Shown: piece after piece, positions 18,651 through 27,300 of the stretch | Numbering within the stretch: the stretch's first letter is position 1 | Layout of the letters: the number at the start of each line of letters is the position of its first letter | DNA from: Oceaniglobus indicus | GTDB lineage: Bacteria; Pseudomonadota; Alphaproteobacteria; Rhodobacterales; Rhodobacteraceae | Direction of reading: 5' to 3' | Assembly: GCF_002751875.1 (NCBI RefSeq) | Contig: NZ_NMZM01000011.1 | Coordinates: forward strand, 1 to 64,000 | Length of the DNA stretch: 64,000 nucleotides | Made by a program: the position numbers and the translations under genes | Notes under the pieces: model-generated | What the model was told of the DNA's origin: nothing | The model's input: the letters and a program-made list of their open reading frames with translations, nothing else | Databases searched by the model: none

Positions 18651-19648
18651 CTGCCCAACAGACAACCTACCGCGAGGCGATCCGCCAGGCCCTGCTCGAC
18701 GCCATGGCCGAAGACGACGACGTGATCCTGATCGGCGAAGAGGTCGGCGTCTATGGCGGCGCCTATGGTGTGACCAAGGGGTTAATCGACATTTACGGCG
18801 CCGATCGTGTCATCGATTCCCCGATCTCCGAGGCCGGTATCGTCGGCGCGGCGGTCGGCGCCGCCATGACCGGTCTGAAACCCGTGGTCGAGCTGATGTA
18901 TGTCGATTTCATCGGCCTCGTCATGGATCAACTGGCCAACCAGGCCGCCAAGAGCCGCTACATGTTCGGCGGCCAGATCGAAGTGCCGATGGTCCTGCGC
19001 ACCCAGGGCGGCACGGGCCGATCCGCCGCCGCGCAACATTCCCAAAGCCTCGAGGCATGGATGATGCACACGCCGGGCCTGCGGCTCTGCATGCCGGCCA
19101 CGGTGAACGACGGCTATCACCTGCTGCGCGATGCCCTGCGCCAGCGCGACCCGGTCTGCTTCATCGAACACAAGGGCCTTTACACCATGAAAGGTAACCT
19201 TGACACTGCACGTGCCGATGCCGATTGGGGTCAGCCGGCCATCCGCCGGACCGGCGGCGACATCACCATCGTCACCTACTCCCGCATGGTGCACGAGGCC
19301 CTGAAAGCCGCCGATGCCATGGCCGAACAGGGCGTCGAGGCCACGGTGATCGACCTGCGCTGCCTCAACCCGCTGGACATGGCGCCGATCCTTGCCTCGG
19401 TCCGCGACACCGGCCGTGCCATGGTGGTAACCGAAGCCGCGCTGACCGGATCGGTCGCCTCGGAAATCGCCGCCCGCATCGGCGAATCGTGCTTTGACTG
19501 GCTGGAAGAGCCCGTGTTGCGCATCGGTGGCGAGGATATTCCGATCCCGGTATCCCCGAAACTGGAAGCGGGCTCGATCCCCGACGCCGGGCTGATCGCC
19601 GAAACCGGCCTCTGGATGATGCGCAGGGACACCCTGGCATGGGCCTGA
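18647..19648 (+). CDS. acoB: Thiamine-diphosphate dehydrogenase E1 beta (AcoB-like)
   Basis: 333 aa. It has GEEVGVYGGAYGVTKGL near residue 28 and DSPISEAGIVGAAVGAAMTG, both standard in AcoB/PdhB, and the C-terminal VIDLRCLNPLDM of the transketolase C domain. It pairs with the preceding alpha subunit (ATGA overlap) as an alpha2beta2 E1. Its end overlaps the E2 gene by 10 nt. Confidence 0.9.
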   Translation: MTAQQTTYREAIRQALLDAMAEDDDVILIGEEVGVYGGAYGVTKGLIDIYGADRVIDSPISEAGIVGAAVGAAMTGLKPVVELMYVDFIGLVMDQLANQAAKSRYMFGGQIEVPMVLRTQGGTGRSAAAQHSQSLEAWMMHTPGLRLCMPATVNDGYHLLRDALRQRDPVCFIEHKGLYTMKGNLDTARADADWGQPAIRRTGGDITIVTYSRMVHEALKAADAMAEQGVEATVIDLRCLNPLDMAPILASVRDTGRAMVVTEAALTGSVASEIAARIGESCFDWLEEPVLRIGGEDIPIPVSPKLEAGSIPDAGLIAETGLWMMRRDTLAWA

Positions 19649-20979
19649 GCACGATCACCCTGCCCCGCCTCGGCGAAACCATGGAAGAGGCGAAGGTGAC
19701 GGATTGGCTGGTTGCCCCCGGCACCGCCTTCCAGCGGGGCGATGTCCTGCTCGAGGTCGAAACCGACAAGACCGTCGTCGAAGTTCCCGCCCTGAAATCC
19801 GGCACCATGGCCCGGCACCTGGTGGCCGAAGGCGACACCGTCGCCCTGGGCGACCCGATTGCCGAAATTGAGACGGATGGCCCAACCGAAACCCCGCAGG
19901 GTACCACCCCCACAGAGGCACCCGGAACCGCTACATCAGACGCGGCCGAATCCGCCCCTGCTTTTTCTTGCGAAAAATACTCGAATCCGACGCCGATCCA
20001 GCCCCTGACCCCCGAAGGGCCCACCGCCGCCAGCCCCCGCGCCCGGCGTCTTGCGAAACGGGCGGGCTTGGCGCTCGACGGCATCACCGGCACGGGGCGG
20101 CGTGGCCGGATCACCGGCGACGATGTCGAGGCGGCGCGGGGCGGTCGGGCCGCCGCCGCCAGTCGCAAGGCATCGGACCGGATCGATACACCCCATGGCG
20201 CCATCGCCCTGCGTCGCCTGGCGCCGGACGCTGCCGGCGCTCCGGTCCTGATGTTGCACGGGCTGTTCGATCACGGGCGCGGCTGGCGCGATCTGCCGGA
20301 TCGCATCGCCGCCGCGGGTCATCCGGTGCTGGTGCCCGACCTGCCCGGCCACGGCGACAGCGACGCGATGGAAACGCTCGAGATCGTCGGCGACGCGCTG
20401 GCGCGGCTTGTGCCCGAGGGTCCGGTGATCCTGGTCGGCCATTCCTTGGGCGCCGTCCTGGCCACGCGCATCGCCCGCGCCATCGGGCCGCGCGCGCTGC
20501 GGCTTATCCTGCTCGCGCCTGCCGGTCTCGGCCCGCGGATCAACGCCGATTTCCTCGACGTGATGGGCCACGCCGCAACGCCCGAGGGACTGGCGCGCGG
20601 CTTTGCGCTGTTGGGGGCGGGGCCGGTATCGGCCACTGTCCTGGATACAGAACTGACCCGGCTGAAGGCCACCCGCCCCGCCATGCTGGCCCTGTCGCGC
20701 CAGGGCGCCCGGGACGGTGTGCAGCAAACCGACATCGCCCCCGATCTTGCACGGCTGAGCTGTCCGGTGACGGCGATCTTCGGGCTGGATGACCGGGTGA
20801 TCCGCTGGACCGATTGCGCCGCCTGTCCGCCGCGCACCGCCATTCACCTGATCCCCGACGCCGGTCATCTGCCGCATCTGGCCGAACCGGACCTGGTGAC
20901 CGGGTTGATCGCCGATCCGGGGCGGGAAAACGTCAACGATCTGCAAGGAATGTCTGGAAAAGCACCAAGCCTTCGATAG
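19639..20979 (+). CDS. acoC: Lipoyl-domain/alpha-beta-hydrolase E2 component (AcoC-like)
   Basis: 446 aa with three parts. Residues 1-80 form a lipoyl domain with the lipoylated lysine in LLEVETDKTVVEVPAL. After a linker, a peripheral-subunit-binding motif lies near residues 132-165 (SPRARRLAKRAGLALDGITG...RGRI). From about residue 190 to the end is an alpha/beta hydrolase with nucleophile motif VGHSLGA, in place of the usual 2-oxo-acid acyltransferase domain. This architecture is that of acetoin dehydrogenase E2, so the acyl group may be cleaved or transferred differently from PDH. No E3 gene is in the window. The linker is partly encoded by a repeat element (separate entry). Start overlaps the E1 beta gene by 10 nt. 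Confidence 0.88.
   Translation: MGLSTITLPRLGETMEEAKVTDWLVAPGTAFQRGDVLLEVETDKTVVEVPALKSGTMARHLVAEGDTVALGDPIAEIETDGPTETPQGTTPTEAPGTATSDAAESAPAFSCEKYSNPTPIQPLTPEGPTAASPRARRLAKRAGLALDGITGTGRRGRITGDDVEAARGGRAAAASRKASDRIDTPHGAIALRRLAPDAAGAPVLMLHGLFDHGRGWRDLPDRIAAAGHPVLVPDLPGHGDSDAMETLEIVGDALARLVPEGPVILVGHSLGAVLATRIARAIGPRALRLILLAPAGLGPRINADFLDVMGHAATPEGLARGFALLGAGPVSATVLDTELTRLKATRPAMLALSRQGARDGVQQTDIAPDLARLSCPVTAIFGLDDRVIRWTDCAACPPRTAIHLIPDAGHLPHLAEPDLVTGLIADPGRENVNDLQGMSGKAPSLR
19961..19992 (+). repeat. Repeat element inside the E2 linker (24/27 match to 28450-28476)
   Basis: The segment TTTTTCTTGCGAAAAATACT followed by CGAATCC matches the intergenic copy at 28450-28476 in 24 of 27 positions, the three differences being adjacent. 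I recognise the pattern TTTTTCTTGC...AAATACTC as a widespread terminator-tail repeat of Rhodobacterales intergenic regions. Here it is in frame and encodes part of FSCEKYSNP in the flexible linker between lipoyl and E3-binding domains. Confidence 0.6.
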
Positions 20980-21035
20980 ACTGATCTGCAACAAACCGGC
21001 GCGAAAACAAAACGCGCCATCAAGGGAGGACGACC

Positions 21036-22022
21036 ATGACCAACAAAACCAAACTTCTTGCCGCAATCCTGGGTGCGACCACGCTGGCGGCGCCGCTGGC
21101 CGCCACGGCGCAGGAGGAGACATCCATCGCCACCGTCGTCAAGATCGCCGGGATTCAATGGTTCGACCGCATGGAACAGGGCGTCGACAAATACGCCGAG
21201 GATACAGGCACCAACGCCTTTCAGGTCGGCCCGGCCCAGGCCGATCCGCAGCAGCAGGCCGCGCTGATCGAAGACATGATCGCCCAGGGTGTCGATGCCT
21301 TGGCCGTGGTGCCGATGTCGCCCGAAGCGCTGGAACCGGTGCTGAAACGCGCCATGGACGCGGGCATCGTCGTGGTCACCCACGAGGCCGCCAGCCAGGA
21401 GAACACCCAGTACGATATCGAAGCCTTCAAGAACGAGGATTTCGGCGCCAACCTGATGGAACAACTGGCCACCTGCATGGGCGGTGAAGGCGAATACGCG
21501 GTCTTCGTCGGCTCGCTGACGTCGCAGACCCATACACAGTGGATCGACGGCGCCATCGCGCACCAGAAAGCCAACTATCCGAACATGACCCAGGTCGGCG
21601 ATCGCAACGAAACCTTCGACGATCAACAACAGGCCTATGCCAAGGCCCAGGAGGTGCTGCGCGCCTTCCCGAATGTGAAGGGCATGCAGGGGTCCGCCTC
21701 GACCGACGTGGCGGGCATCGGCCTGGCGATCGAGGAACGCGGGCTGGAGGATGATACCTGCGTCTTCGGCACCTCGCTGCCGTCGATCGCGCAGCAGTAT
21801 CTGGAAACCGGCGCCGTCGACGGCATCGGCTTCTGGGATCCGTCGATTGCCGGATACGCGATGAACAAGGTCGCGCAGATGATCATGGACGGTGAAGAGG
21901 TCACCGATGGGATGGATCTGGGCCTGGAAGGCTATGAGGCGATCAAGCTGGACGGCAAGGTCATCTATGGTCAGGCATGGGTCAACGTCGATGCCGACAA
22001 CATGGCCGACTATCCGTTCTGA
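21036..22022 (+). CDS. Ribose-type ABC transporter substrate-binding protein
   Basis: 328 aa. The signal peptide ends about [12 protein letters not shown] ([20 protein letters not shown]...). The mature protein has the periplasmic-binding-protein type 1 fold: [20 protein letters not shown], then [20 protein letters not shown] and [16 protein letters not shown]. It resembles the RbsB/LsrB/RhaS branch that binds monosaccharides, pentoses, polyols or AI-2-like compounds. GGGAGGACGACC precedes the ATG. A GC-rich hairpin separates it from the ATPase gene, which usually gives excess binding protein. Confidence 0.9.
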   Translation: MTNKTKLLAAILGATTLAAPLAATAQEETSIATVVKIAGIQWFDRMEQGVDKYAEDTGTNAFQVGPAQADPQQQAALIEDMIAQGVDALAVVPMSPEALEPVLKRAMDAGIVVVTHEAASQENTQYDIEAFKNEDFGANLMEQLATCMGGEGEYAVFVGSLTSQTHTQWIDGAIAHQKANYPNMTQVGDRNETFDDQQQAYAKAQEVLRAFPNVKGMQGSASTDVAGIGLAIEERGLEDDTCVFGTSLPSIAQQYLETGAVDGIGFWDPSIAGYAMNKVAQMIMDGEEVTDGMDLGLEGYEAIKLDGKVIYGQAWVNVDADNMADYPF

Positions 22023-22036
22023 GGAATGACGCCGTT

Positions 22037-22060
22037 GGGGGCTGCCGGATGGCGGCCCCC
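22037..22060 (+). terminator. Hairpin between binding protein and ATPase genes
   Basis: GGGGGCTGCC (22037-22046) pairs with GGCGGCCCCC (22051-22060), one T-G wobble, loop GGAT, followed by TTCCCTTCTT. Probably a partial terminator or 3'-end stabiliser that raises binding-protein mRNA over the rest of the operon. Confidence 0.65.
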
Positions 22061-22104
22061 TTCCCTTCTTCGCCATTCCGCCGTTTCCGTCGAAAGGTTG
22101 TCCG

Positions 22105-23598
22105 TTGTCCGACACCGATCCGCCGCTGGTCGAGATGACCGGCGTGACAAAGAAATATTCCGGCATCGTTGCACTTTCGAATGTCGATTTCACGATCCGC
22201 GCCGGCGAAGCGGTGTGCCTGGCCGGTGAAAACGGCAGTGGCAAATCGACCCTGATCAAGATCCTCGCCGGGGTCGAGCCGCGCAATGCCGGTGACATTC
22301 GGTTTTCGGGTGTTGCCCAGGGCGCGCTGTCGCCGCGCGCATCGGCGGACGCGGGCGTCATGGTGATATTCCAGGATTTCTCGCTGTTTCCGAACCTGTC
22401 GGTGGCGGAAAACATCGCCTTTTCCACCCAGTTGTCCGCTCAGGGTGCCTTGTATCGCAAGGCCGAGGCCCGCCGGATTGCCGCCGAAACGCTGAAGCGG
22501 GTCGGGGTCGACATTTCACTGGATGCGCGGGTCGAGAGCCTGCCGGTGGTGCACAAGCAACTGACCGCGATCTGCCGCGCGCTTGCCATGGATGCGCGCC
22601 TGATCATCATGGACGAACCGACGACCGCCCTGACCGAACGCGAGGTCAAGACCCTGTTGGGGATCATCCGGCGGCTGAAGGCCGATGGTGTCGCGGTGCT
22701 GTTCGTATCCCACAAGCTCGCCGAGGTGCTTGAGGTCTGTGAAAAGGTCGTTGTGCTGAGGAACGGCGAAAAGGTCGCCGAAGGCCCCGCGACCGAGTTC
22801 GATTCCGCATCGCTGACCCGGGCGATGACCGGGCGTGACGTGGCCGAAACCCCGCCCGATCCGCTGGCTGCCGACGCCCCCGTGTTGATGAAGGTCGCGG
22901 GCCTGTCGAAGGACGGCGTGTTCCACGATATCGGGTTCGATCTGCGCGCGGGCGAGGTGCTGGGCGTCTCCGGACTGCTTGGCAGCGGGCGTACCGAATT
23001 GGCCAAGGCGCTGTTCGGCCTCGTCGCGCCCGACACCGGCACGATCACCCTGAACGGCGCGCCGATCCCCCTGGGCGATCCGTTGAAGGCGGCCGCCGCC
23101 GGCATCGGATACGTTCCGGAAGACCGCCTGACCGAAGGCCTGTTCCTGGACCAGAGCATTCAGCGCAACGTCGCCGTCGGTCGGCTCGACGCCTATGACC
23201 GGGGCGCGATGCTGGATCTTGCGGGGCTTTGGGGCGAGGCGCGCGACTGGCTTAAGAAACTGTCGGTGAAACATTCCGACCCCGAAGCGCCGGTGCGCTC
23301 GCTGTCAGGGGGCAACCAGCAACGGGTGGTTCTGGCCCGCTGGCTGGCGCGCGGCCCGAAGGTTCTGATCCTGAACGGGCCATCCGTGGGTGTTGACGTG
23401 GGGTCGAAATCCGAGATCCACGACATCATCCAGGCACTGGCCCATGAAGGGCTGGGCGTCATCGTGATTTCCGACGACCTGCCCGAACTGCTGGCCACCT
23501 GTCATCGCCTGCTGGTGATGAAGGGCGGGCGCATCACCGATGAGATCATCGGCACCGACACCGACGAAACCGATCTCGGCCACAGGCTTGCGTCATGA
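22105..23598 (+). CDS. Ribose-type ABC transporter ATP-binding protein with degenerate second Walker B
   Basis: 497 aa, TTG start (TTG TCC GAC ACC). Two nucleotide-binding domains. Domain 1: Walker A AGENGSGKSTL, Walker B LIIMDEPTTAL intact, but a degenerate signature (LPVVHKQLTAI). Domain 2: signature LSGGNQQRVVLARWL is good, yet Walker B reads VLILNGPSVGVDVGSK, so the usual Asp and catalytic Glu of DEPTRG are replaced by Asn and Gly. Each composite site therefore lacks something, suggesting asymmetric ATP hydrolysis. I recall similar NGP[ST]VGVDVGSK sequences in other alphaproteobacterial sugar ATPases, so it is likely a subfamily trait rather than a mutation. The stop overlaps the next gene (ATGA). 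Confidence 0.9.
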   Translation: MSDTDPPLVEMTGVTKKYSGIVALSNVDFTIRAGEAVCLAGENGSGKSTLIKILAGVEPRNAGDIRFSGVAQGALSPRASADAGVMVIFQDFSLFPNLSVAENIAFSTQLSAQGALYRKAEARRIAAETLKRVGVDISLDARVESLPVVHKQLTAICRALAMDARLIIMDEPTTALTEREVKTLLGIIRRLKADGVAVLFVSHKLAEVLEVCEKVVVLRNGEKVAEGPATEFDSASLTRAMTGRDVAETPPDPLAADAPVLMKVAGLSKDGVFHDIGFDLRAGEVLGVSGLLGSGRTELAKALFGLVAPDTGTITLNGAPIPLGDPLKAAAAGIGYVPEDRLTEGLFLDQSIQRNVAVGRLDAYDRGAMLDLAGLWGEARDWLKKLSVKHSDPEAPVRSLSGGNQQRVVLARWLARGPKVLILNGPSVGVDVGSKSEIHDIIQALAHEGLGVIVISDDLPELLATCHRLLVMKGGRITDEIIGTDTDETDLGHRLAS

Positions 23599-24584
23599 AG
23601 AACATCAACCTTGCCCGCAACGAAGTGCTGGTTGCGCTGGTGATCCTGGCGTTCTGCGCCTTTGCCGCCCTGTCCGACCCTCGGTTCCTGTCGATTCCGA
23701 CCCTGACTGACCTGCTGCGCAACGGCATCATCCTCGGCATCTTTTCGGTCGGCGCGATGCTTGTCCTGGTGTCGGGGGGCATCGACGTGTCGTTCACCGC
23801 GATCGCCGCCTTTGCCATGTACACGACCACGGTGTTCCTGCTGGAATACGCGCCGGGCCTGCCGTGGTATGTGATCTTTGCCATTGCCATGGTGCTGGGC
23901 GCGCTTCTGGGATGCATCAACGGGGTGCTGATCGCGGTGTTCCGCCTGCCGACCCTGATCGTGACCCTCGGCACGCTGTCGGTGTTCCGCGGCTTCCTTC
24001 TGACCTTTGTCGGCTCCAAGATGATCTCGGCGCTGCCCCCCGACATGCGCGGATTTTCCCGCATGATGATGGTGCGCGGCACCAACGCCGACGGGTCGTT
24101 CTATTCGCTGCCCTGGGCCTTTGCCGCGCTGGTGATCGTCGTCGTGCTGACCTGGTTCATCCTGCACAAGACGATGCTGGGCCGGTCGATCTTTGCCATC
24201 GGCGGATCGGACGAAAGCGCGCGGCGCATCGGCATCCACGTCACGCGGGTGCAATTCTTCGTCTATGTCTATGTCGGCGCCCTGGCCGGCCTCGCCGGGA
24301 TCATCCATGCGTCGATGTCGCGCCTCGCGAACCCCTTTGATCTGGTCGGGCTTGAGTTGTCGGTGATTGCCGCCGTGGTTCTGGGCGGTGCGCGCCTTGC
24401 GGGCGGATACGGCACGCTGACGGGCACCTTGCTGGGCGTCGCGCTGATCGTTCTGGTGCAGAACAGCCTGATCGTCCTGGGCATCCCGTCGACGTTCCAG
24501 TCGATCACCATCGGCATCCTGATCCTTGTCGGCACCGGCCTGCCCGCTTGGCAGGCGAAACGCGCCGAAGCCCGCGCAGCATGA
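23595..24584 (+). CDS. Ribose-type ABC transporter permease 1
   Basis: 329 aa, eight to ten transmembrane segments, BPD_transp_2 family (RbsC/AraH). Typical motifs are SVGAMLVLVSGGIDVSFTAI near residue 55 and GARLAGGYGTLTGTLLGVAL near the end. ATGA overlap with the ATPase gene. It forms a heterodimeric channel with the next permease, as in the rhamnose and AI-2 transporters. Confidence 0.92.
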   Translation: MKNINLARNEVLVALVILAFCAFAALSDPRFLSIPTLTDLLRNGIILGIFSVGAMLVLVSGGIDVSFTAIAAFAMYTTTVFLLEYAPGLPWYVIFAIAMVLGALLGCINGVLIAVFRLPTLIVTLGTLSVFRGFLLTFVGSKMISALPPDMRGFSRMMMVRGTNADGSFYSLPWAFAALVIVVVLTWFILHKTMLGRSIFAIGGSDESARRIGIHVTRVQFFVYVYVGALAGLAGIIHASMSRLANPFDLVGLELSVIAAVVLGGARLAGGYGTLTGTLLGVALIVLVQNSLIVLGIPSTFQSITIGILILVGTGLPAWQAKRAEARAA

Positions 24585-24595
24585 GGAAGACGACC

Positions 24596-25597
24596 ATGAG
24601 CCGCACCATATCCTCGCGCCTGTCCTCTCCCGAGGCACGCCTTGCCCTGATCGCCGTTCTGGTCTTTGTCTTCATGGCTGTCCTGTCGCCGGACCGGTTC
24701 CTTTCGGTGCAGAACCTGACATCGATGGCGTTCCAGTTCCCCGAGTTCGCGATCCTCGCGCTGGCCGTCACGGTCACCATGCTGACCGGCGGCATCGACC
24801 TGTCGGTGGTGGGGGTGTCGAACCTGTCGGCGGTGGTCGCCGCGATGATCCTGGCCAGCATCGCCGGGGAAACCGCGGTCGGCGCGGGCGCGGTGATGTG
24901 GCTGATCCTGTCCATGGTGGTCGCGCTGTCCATCGGCGCGGTCTGCGGGCTGTTCAACGGTGCGCTGGTCGCCTTTGTCGGAATGCCGCCGATCCTGGCG
25001 ACCCTCGGTTCGGGGTTGATCTTTACCGGCATCGCGGTCGCGCTGACCGGCGGCAGCGCGGTCATGGGGTTTCCGGCCGCCGCGGCTTGGCTTGGCAACG
25101 GGCTGGTCCTTGGCGTGCCCGTGCCGCTGATCCTGTTCGCCCTGCTGGCGGCCATCGTCGCCTTCATCGTCAGCCGCACGGCGTTCGGTCTGAAACTGAT
25201 CATGTTCGGCGCCAACCCCCGCGCCGCCCGATTCGCGGCGATCAACGTGAACGGATTGTTACTGCGGGTCTACATGCTGTCGGGCGCCCTTTCGGCCGTG
25301 GCGGGGATGCTGGTGATGAGCCGCGCAAACTCGGCCAAGGCGGATTACGGGTCGTCCTATTTGCTGCTGTCGATCCTGATCGCGGTGCTGGGCGGGGTGA
25401 ATCCCTATGGCGGTTATGGCAAGGTGATCGGCGTCGTGCTGGCCGTGCTGTCGATGCAATTCCTGTCCAGCGGGCTGAACATGCTGCAGGTGTCGAACTT
25501 TGCCCGCGAACTGATCTGGGGTGTGCTGCTGATCTTTGTCATGCTGGTCAACAGCCCCCGCGCCGCCGCCCTGTTGCGGCGCGAACGAACAACCTGA
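24596..25597 (+). CDS. Ribose-type ABC transporter permease 2
   Basis: 333 aa from ATG at 24596, preceded by GAGGAAG; an in-frame ATG at 24581 (MRKTTM...) that overlaps the previous stop is an alternative. BPD_transp_2 membrane protein with TVTMLTGGIDLSVVGVSNLS near residue 58 and AVLGGVNPYGGYGKVIGVVL near residue 262. Second channel subunit of the importer. Confidence 0.92.
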   Translation: MSRTISSRLSSPEARLALIAVLVFVFMAVLSPDRFLSVQNLTSMAFQFPEFAILALAVTVTMLTGGIDLSVVGVSNLSAVVAAMILASIAGETAVGAGAVMWLILSMVVALSIGAVCGLFNGALVAFVGMPPILATLGSGLIFTGIAVALTGGSAVMGFPAAAAWLGNGLVLGVPVPLILFALLAAIVAFIVSRTAFGLKLIMFGANPRAARFAAINVNGLLLRVYMLSGALSAVAGMLVMSRANSAKADYGSSYLLLSILIAVLGGVNPYGGYGKVIGVVLAVLSMQFLSSGLNMLQVSNFARELIWGVLLIFVMLVNSPRAAALLRRERTT

Positions 25598-25613
25598 ATT
25601 CCGGAGATCGAAG

Positions 25614-26615
25614 ATGAAGAAGATCCTGAACGACCCTGTCGATTACGTCGATGAAACCCTGGCCGGCATGGTTGCGGCGCACCCCGAACATTACCGGCTG
25701 CACGGCGACGACGGCCGGGTTCTTGCCCGCGCGACCCTGCCTGCCGAAGGCAAGGTCGGCATTGTCACCGGTGGCGGATCGGGCCACCTGCCGGTGTTCT
25801 GTGGCTATGTCGGCACCGGCCTGCTGGATGCGGCCGCCATCGGCGACGTCTTCGCCTCGCCCTCGGCCGAACAGATGGCCGATGCAATCCGCGTGGCCGA
25901 CCGGGGCGCCGGCGTGCTGCGGCTTTACGGCAACTACGGCGGCGACGTGATGAACTTCGACATGGCCGGCGATCTGGTCGATTTCGAGGATATCACCTGC
26001 ACCACCGTCCTGCTGAGCGACGACGTGGCCTCGGCCCCGCCGGCGGAAAAGGAAAAGCGGCGTGGCGTCGCGGGCATGGTCTATGCCTTCAAGATCGCCG
26101 GCGCCGCCGCCGAAGCGGGCCGCGATCTGGACGCGGTCACGAAGATCGCCCAACAGACCGCCGACAATTGCCGCTCGGTCGGGGCCGCGCTGTCGTCCTG
26201 CACGGTGCCGCAGGCGGGCAAGCCCACGTTCGACATCGGCGATGACGAGATGGAGATGGGCATGGGCATCCACGGCGAACCCGGCGTCTGGCGCGACAAG
26301 CTGCGCCCAGCAGACGCCATCGCCGAGGAAATGATGGATCGCCTCTTGGACGACATGCCGCTGGCCTCGGGCGACCGGGTGTCGGTCATGGTGAACTCGC
26401 TGGGGGCGACGCCGCTGGAAGAACTCTATATCCTCTATCGCACGGTGAAACAGCGGCTCGAGGATGCCGGCGCCACCATCGTCATGCCGCTGGTCGGGCG
26501 TTATGCCACGTCGATGGAAATGGCCGGCGTGTCGTTCACCCTGTGCAAGCTTGAGGGGGACATGGAACAGATGCTGACCGCGCCCTGCGACTGTGCATTC
26601 TGGAGGGTCGGATGA
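25614..26615 (+). CDS. dhaK: Dihydroxyacetone kinase subunit DhaK-like
   Basis: 333 aa from MKKILNDPVDYVDETLAGMV, with CCGGAGAT upstream. It has GIVTGGGSGHLPVFCGYVG near residue 48 and the substrate-binding histidine in MGMGIHGEPG, which in DhaK forms a hemiaminal with the ketone carbonyl. It is the Dak1 substrate-binding subunit and needs DhaL for phosphoryl transfer. Dak1 proteins act on dihydroxyacetone and, in tetritol pathways, on erythrulose isomers. Being in an operon with the ribose-type importer, it may phosphorylate the imported ketose or its oxidation product. Confidence 0.9.
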   Translation: MKKILNDPVDYVDETLAGMVAAHPEHYRLHGDDGRVLARATLPAEGKVGIVTGGGSGHLPVFCGYVGTGLLDAAAIGDVFASPSAEQMADAIRVADRGAGVLRLYGNYGGDVMNFDMAGDLVDFEDITCTTVLLSDDVASAPPAEKEKRRGVAGMVYAFKIAGAAAEAGRDLDAVTKIAQQTADNCRSVGAALSSCTVPQAGKPTFDIGDDEMEMGMGIHGEPGVWRDKLRPADAIAEEMMDRLLDDMPLASGDRVSVMVNSLGATPLEELYILYRTVKQRLEDAGATIVMPLVGRYATSMEMAGVSFTLCKLEGDMEQMLTAPCDCAFWRVG

Positions 26616-27220
26616 TCGATCGCGCGGCAATGGTGGCGGCGATCGACCGCCTGACATCGGCAATGGAACGCGACTTCGAAGAGTTGAACCGTGCCGACGG
26701 CGCCCTGGGCGACGGCGATCTGGGCGTCACCATGACCCGGGGCATGCGCGCCATTTCGGACAAGGCGGCGGATCTGCCCGAAGATCTGGGCGCGGCGCTG
26801 CTGGCCTGCGCGCAGGCGTTCACCAAATCCTCGGGCTCGTCCTATGGCACGCTGATGGCGACGGGGTTGATGGCGATCGCGAAAGACGTGAAGGGCCGGA
26901 CCGAGGTCGATCCCGCCGAAACCTCGCGCCTGACCGGCCTTGCACGCGATGCCATGATGGCCCGGGGCAAGGCCGATCTGGGCGGCAAGACTGTTCTGGA
27001 CAGCCTGGACGCCGTCGCGCAAGCGACCCAGGGCGAAAGCGATCCCGACGCCTTGGCCGACAGCGCGGTCAAGGCCGCCGAGGACGCGATGGACCGGATG
27101 CGCGACAAACCCGCCACCATTGGCCGCGCCCGGATCTTTGCCGAGAAAAGCAAGGGAATGGACGATCCCGGCATGCTGGCCATGACGCGCATCATCAAGG
27201 CGCTGGCCAACCGCGACTAA
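26612..27220 (+). CDS. dhaL: Dihydroxyacetone kinase subunit DhaL-like
   Basis: 202 aa, ATGA overlap with dhaK. The nucleotide/Mg region reads NRADGALGDGDLGVTMTRGM: the aspartates of the GDGD motif are kept, but the histidine that normally follows (GDGDHG) is leucine. GSSYGTL near residue 78 is the usual loop. No DhaM (PTS phosphodonor) gene is present, so the pair may use ATP directly as in the LerK/DerK-type kinases. It ends the 21-27 kb operon in front of a strong hairpin. Confidence 0.88.
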   Translation: MIDRAAMVAAIDRLTSAMERDFEELNRADGALGDGDLGVTMTRGMRAISDKAADLPEDLGAALLACAQAFTKSSGSSYGTLMATGLMAIAKDVKGRTEVDPAETSRLTGLARDAMMARGKADLGGKTVLDSLDAVAQATQGESDPDALADSAVKAAEDAMDRMRDKPATIGRARIFAEKSKGMDDPGMLAMTRIIKALANRD

Positions 27221-27235
27221 CAGGCCCCATGGGCG

Positions 27236-27264
27236 CCGTCGGGCGAAGGATCTTCGCCCGACGG
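27236..27264. terminator. Strong 13-bp hairpin between convergent genes
   Basis: CCGTCGGGCGAAG (27236-27248) pairs perfectly with CTTCGCCCGACGG (27252-27264), loop GAT. It lies between dhaL (plus) and the aldo/keto reductase (minus) and probably ends transcription from both sides, although no T-run follows. Confidence 0.7.
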
Positions 27265-27300
27265 GCCACTTGCGCAGGTCGCATCGGCAGTGCCCCCGCC

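Noticed and set aside
22105-23598. Frameshift or sequencing error as explanation for the degenerate Walker B
   Set aside because: The frame is continuous, the residues before and after fit the family, and I remember homologues with the same NGP[ST]VG motif.
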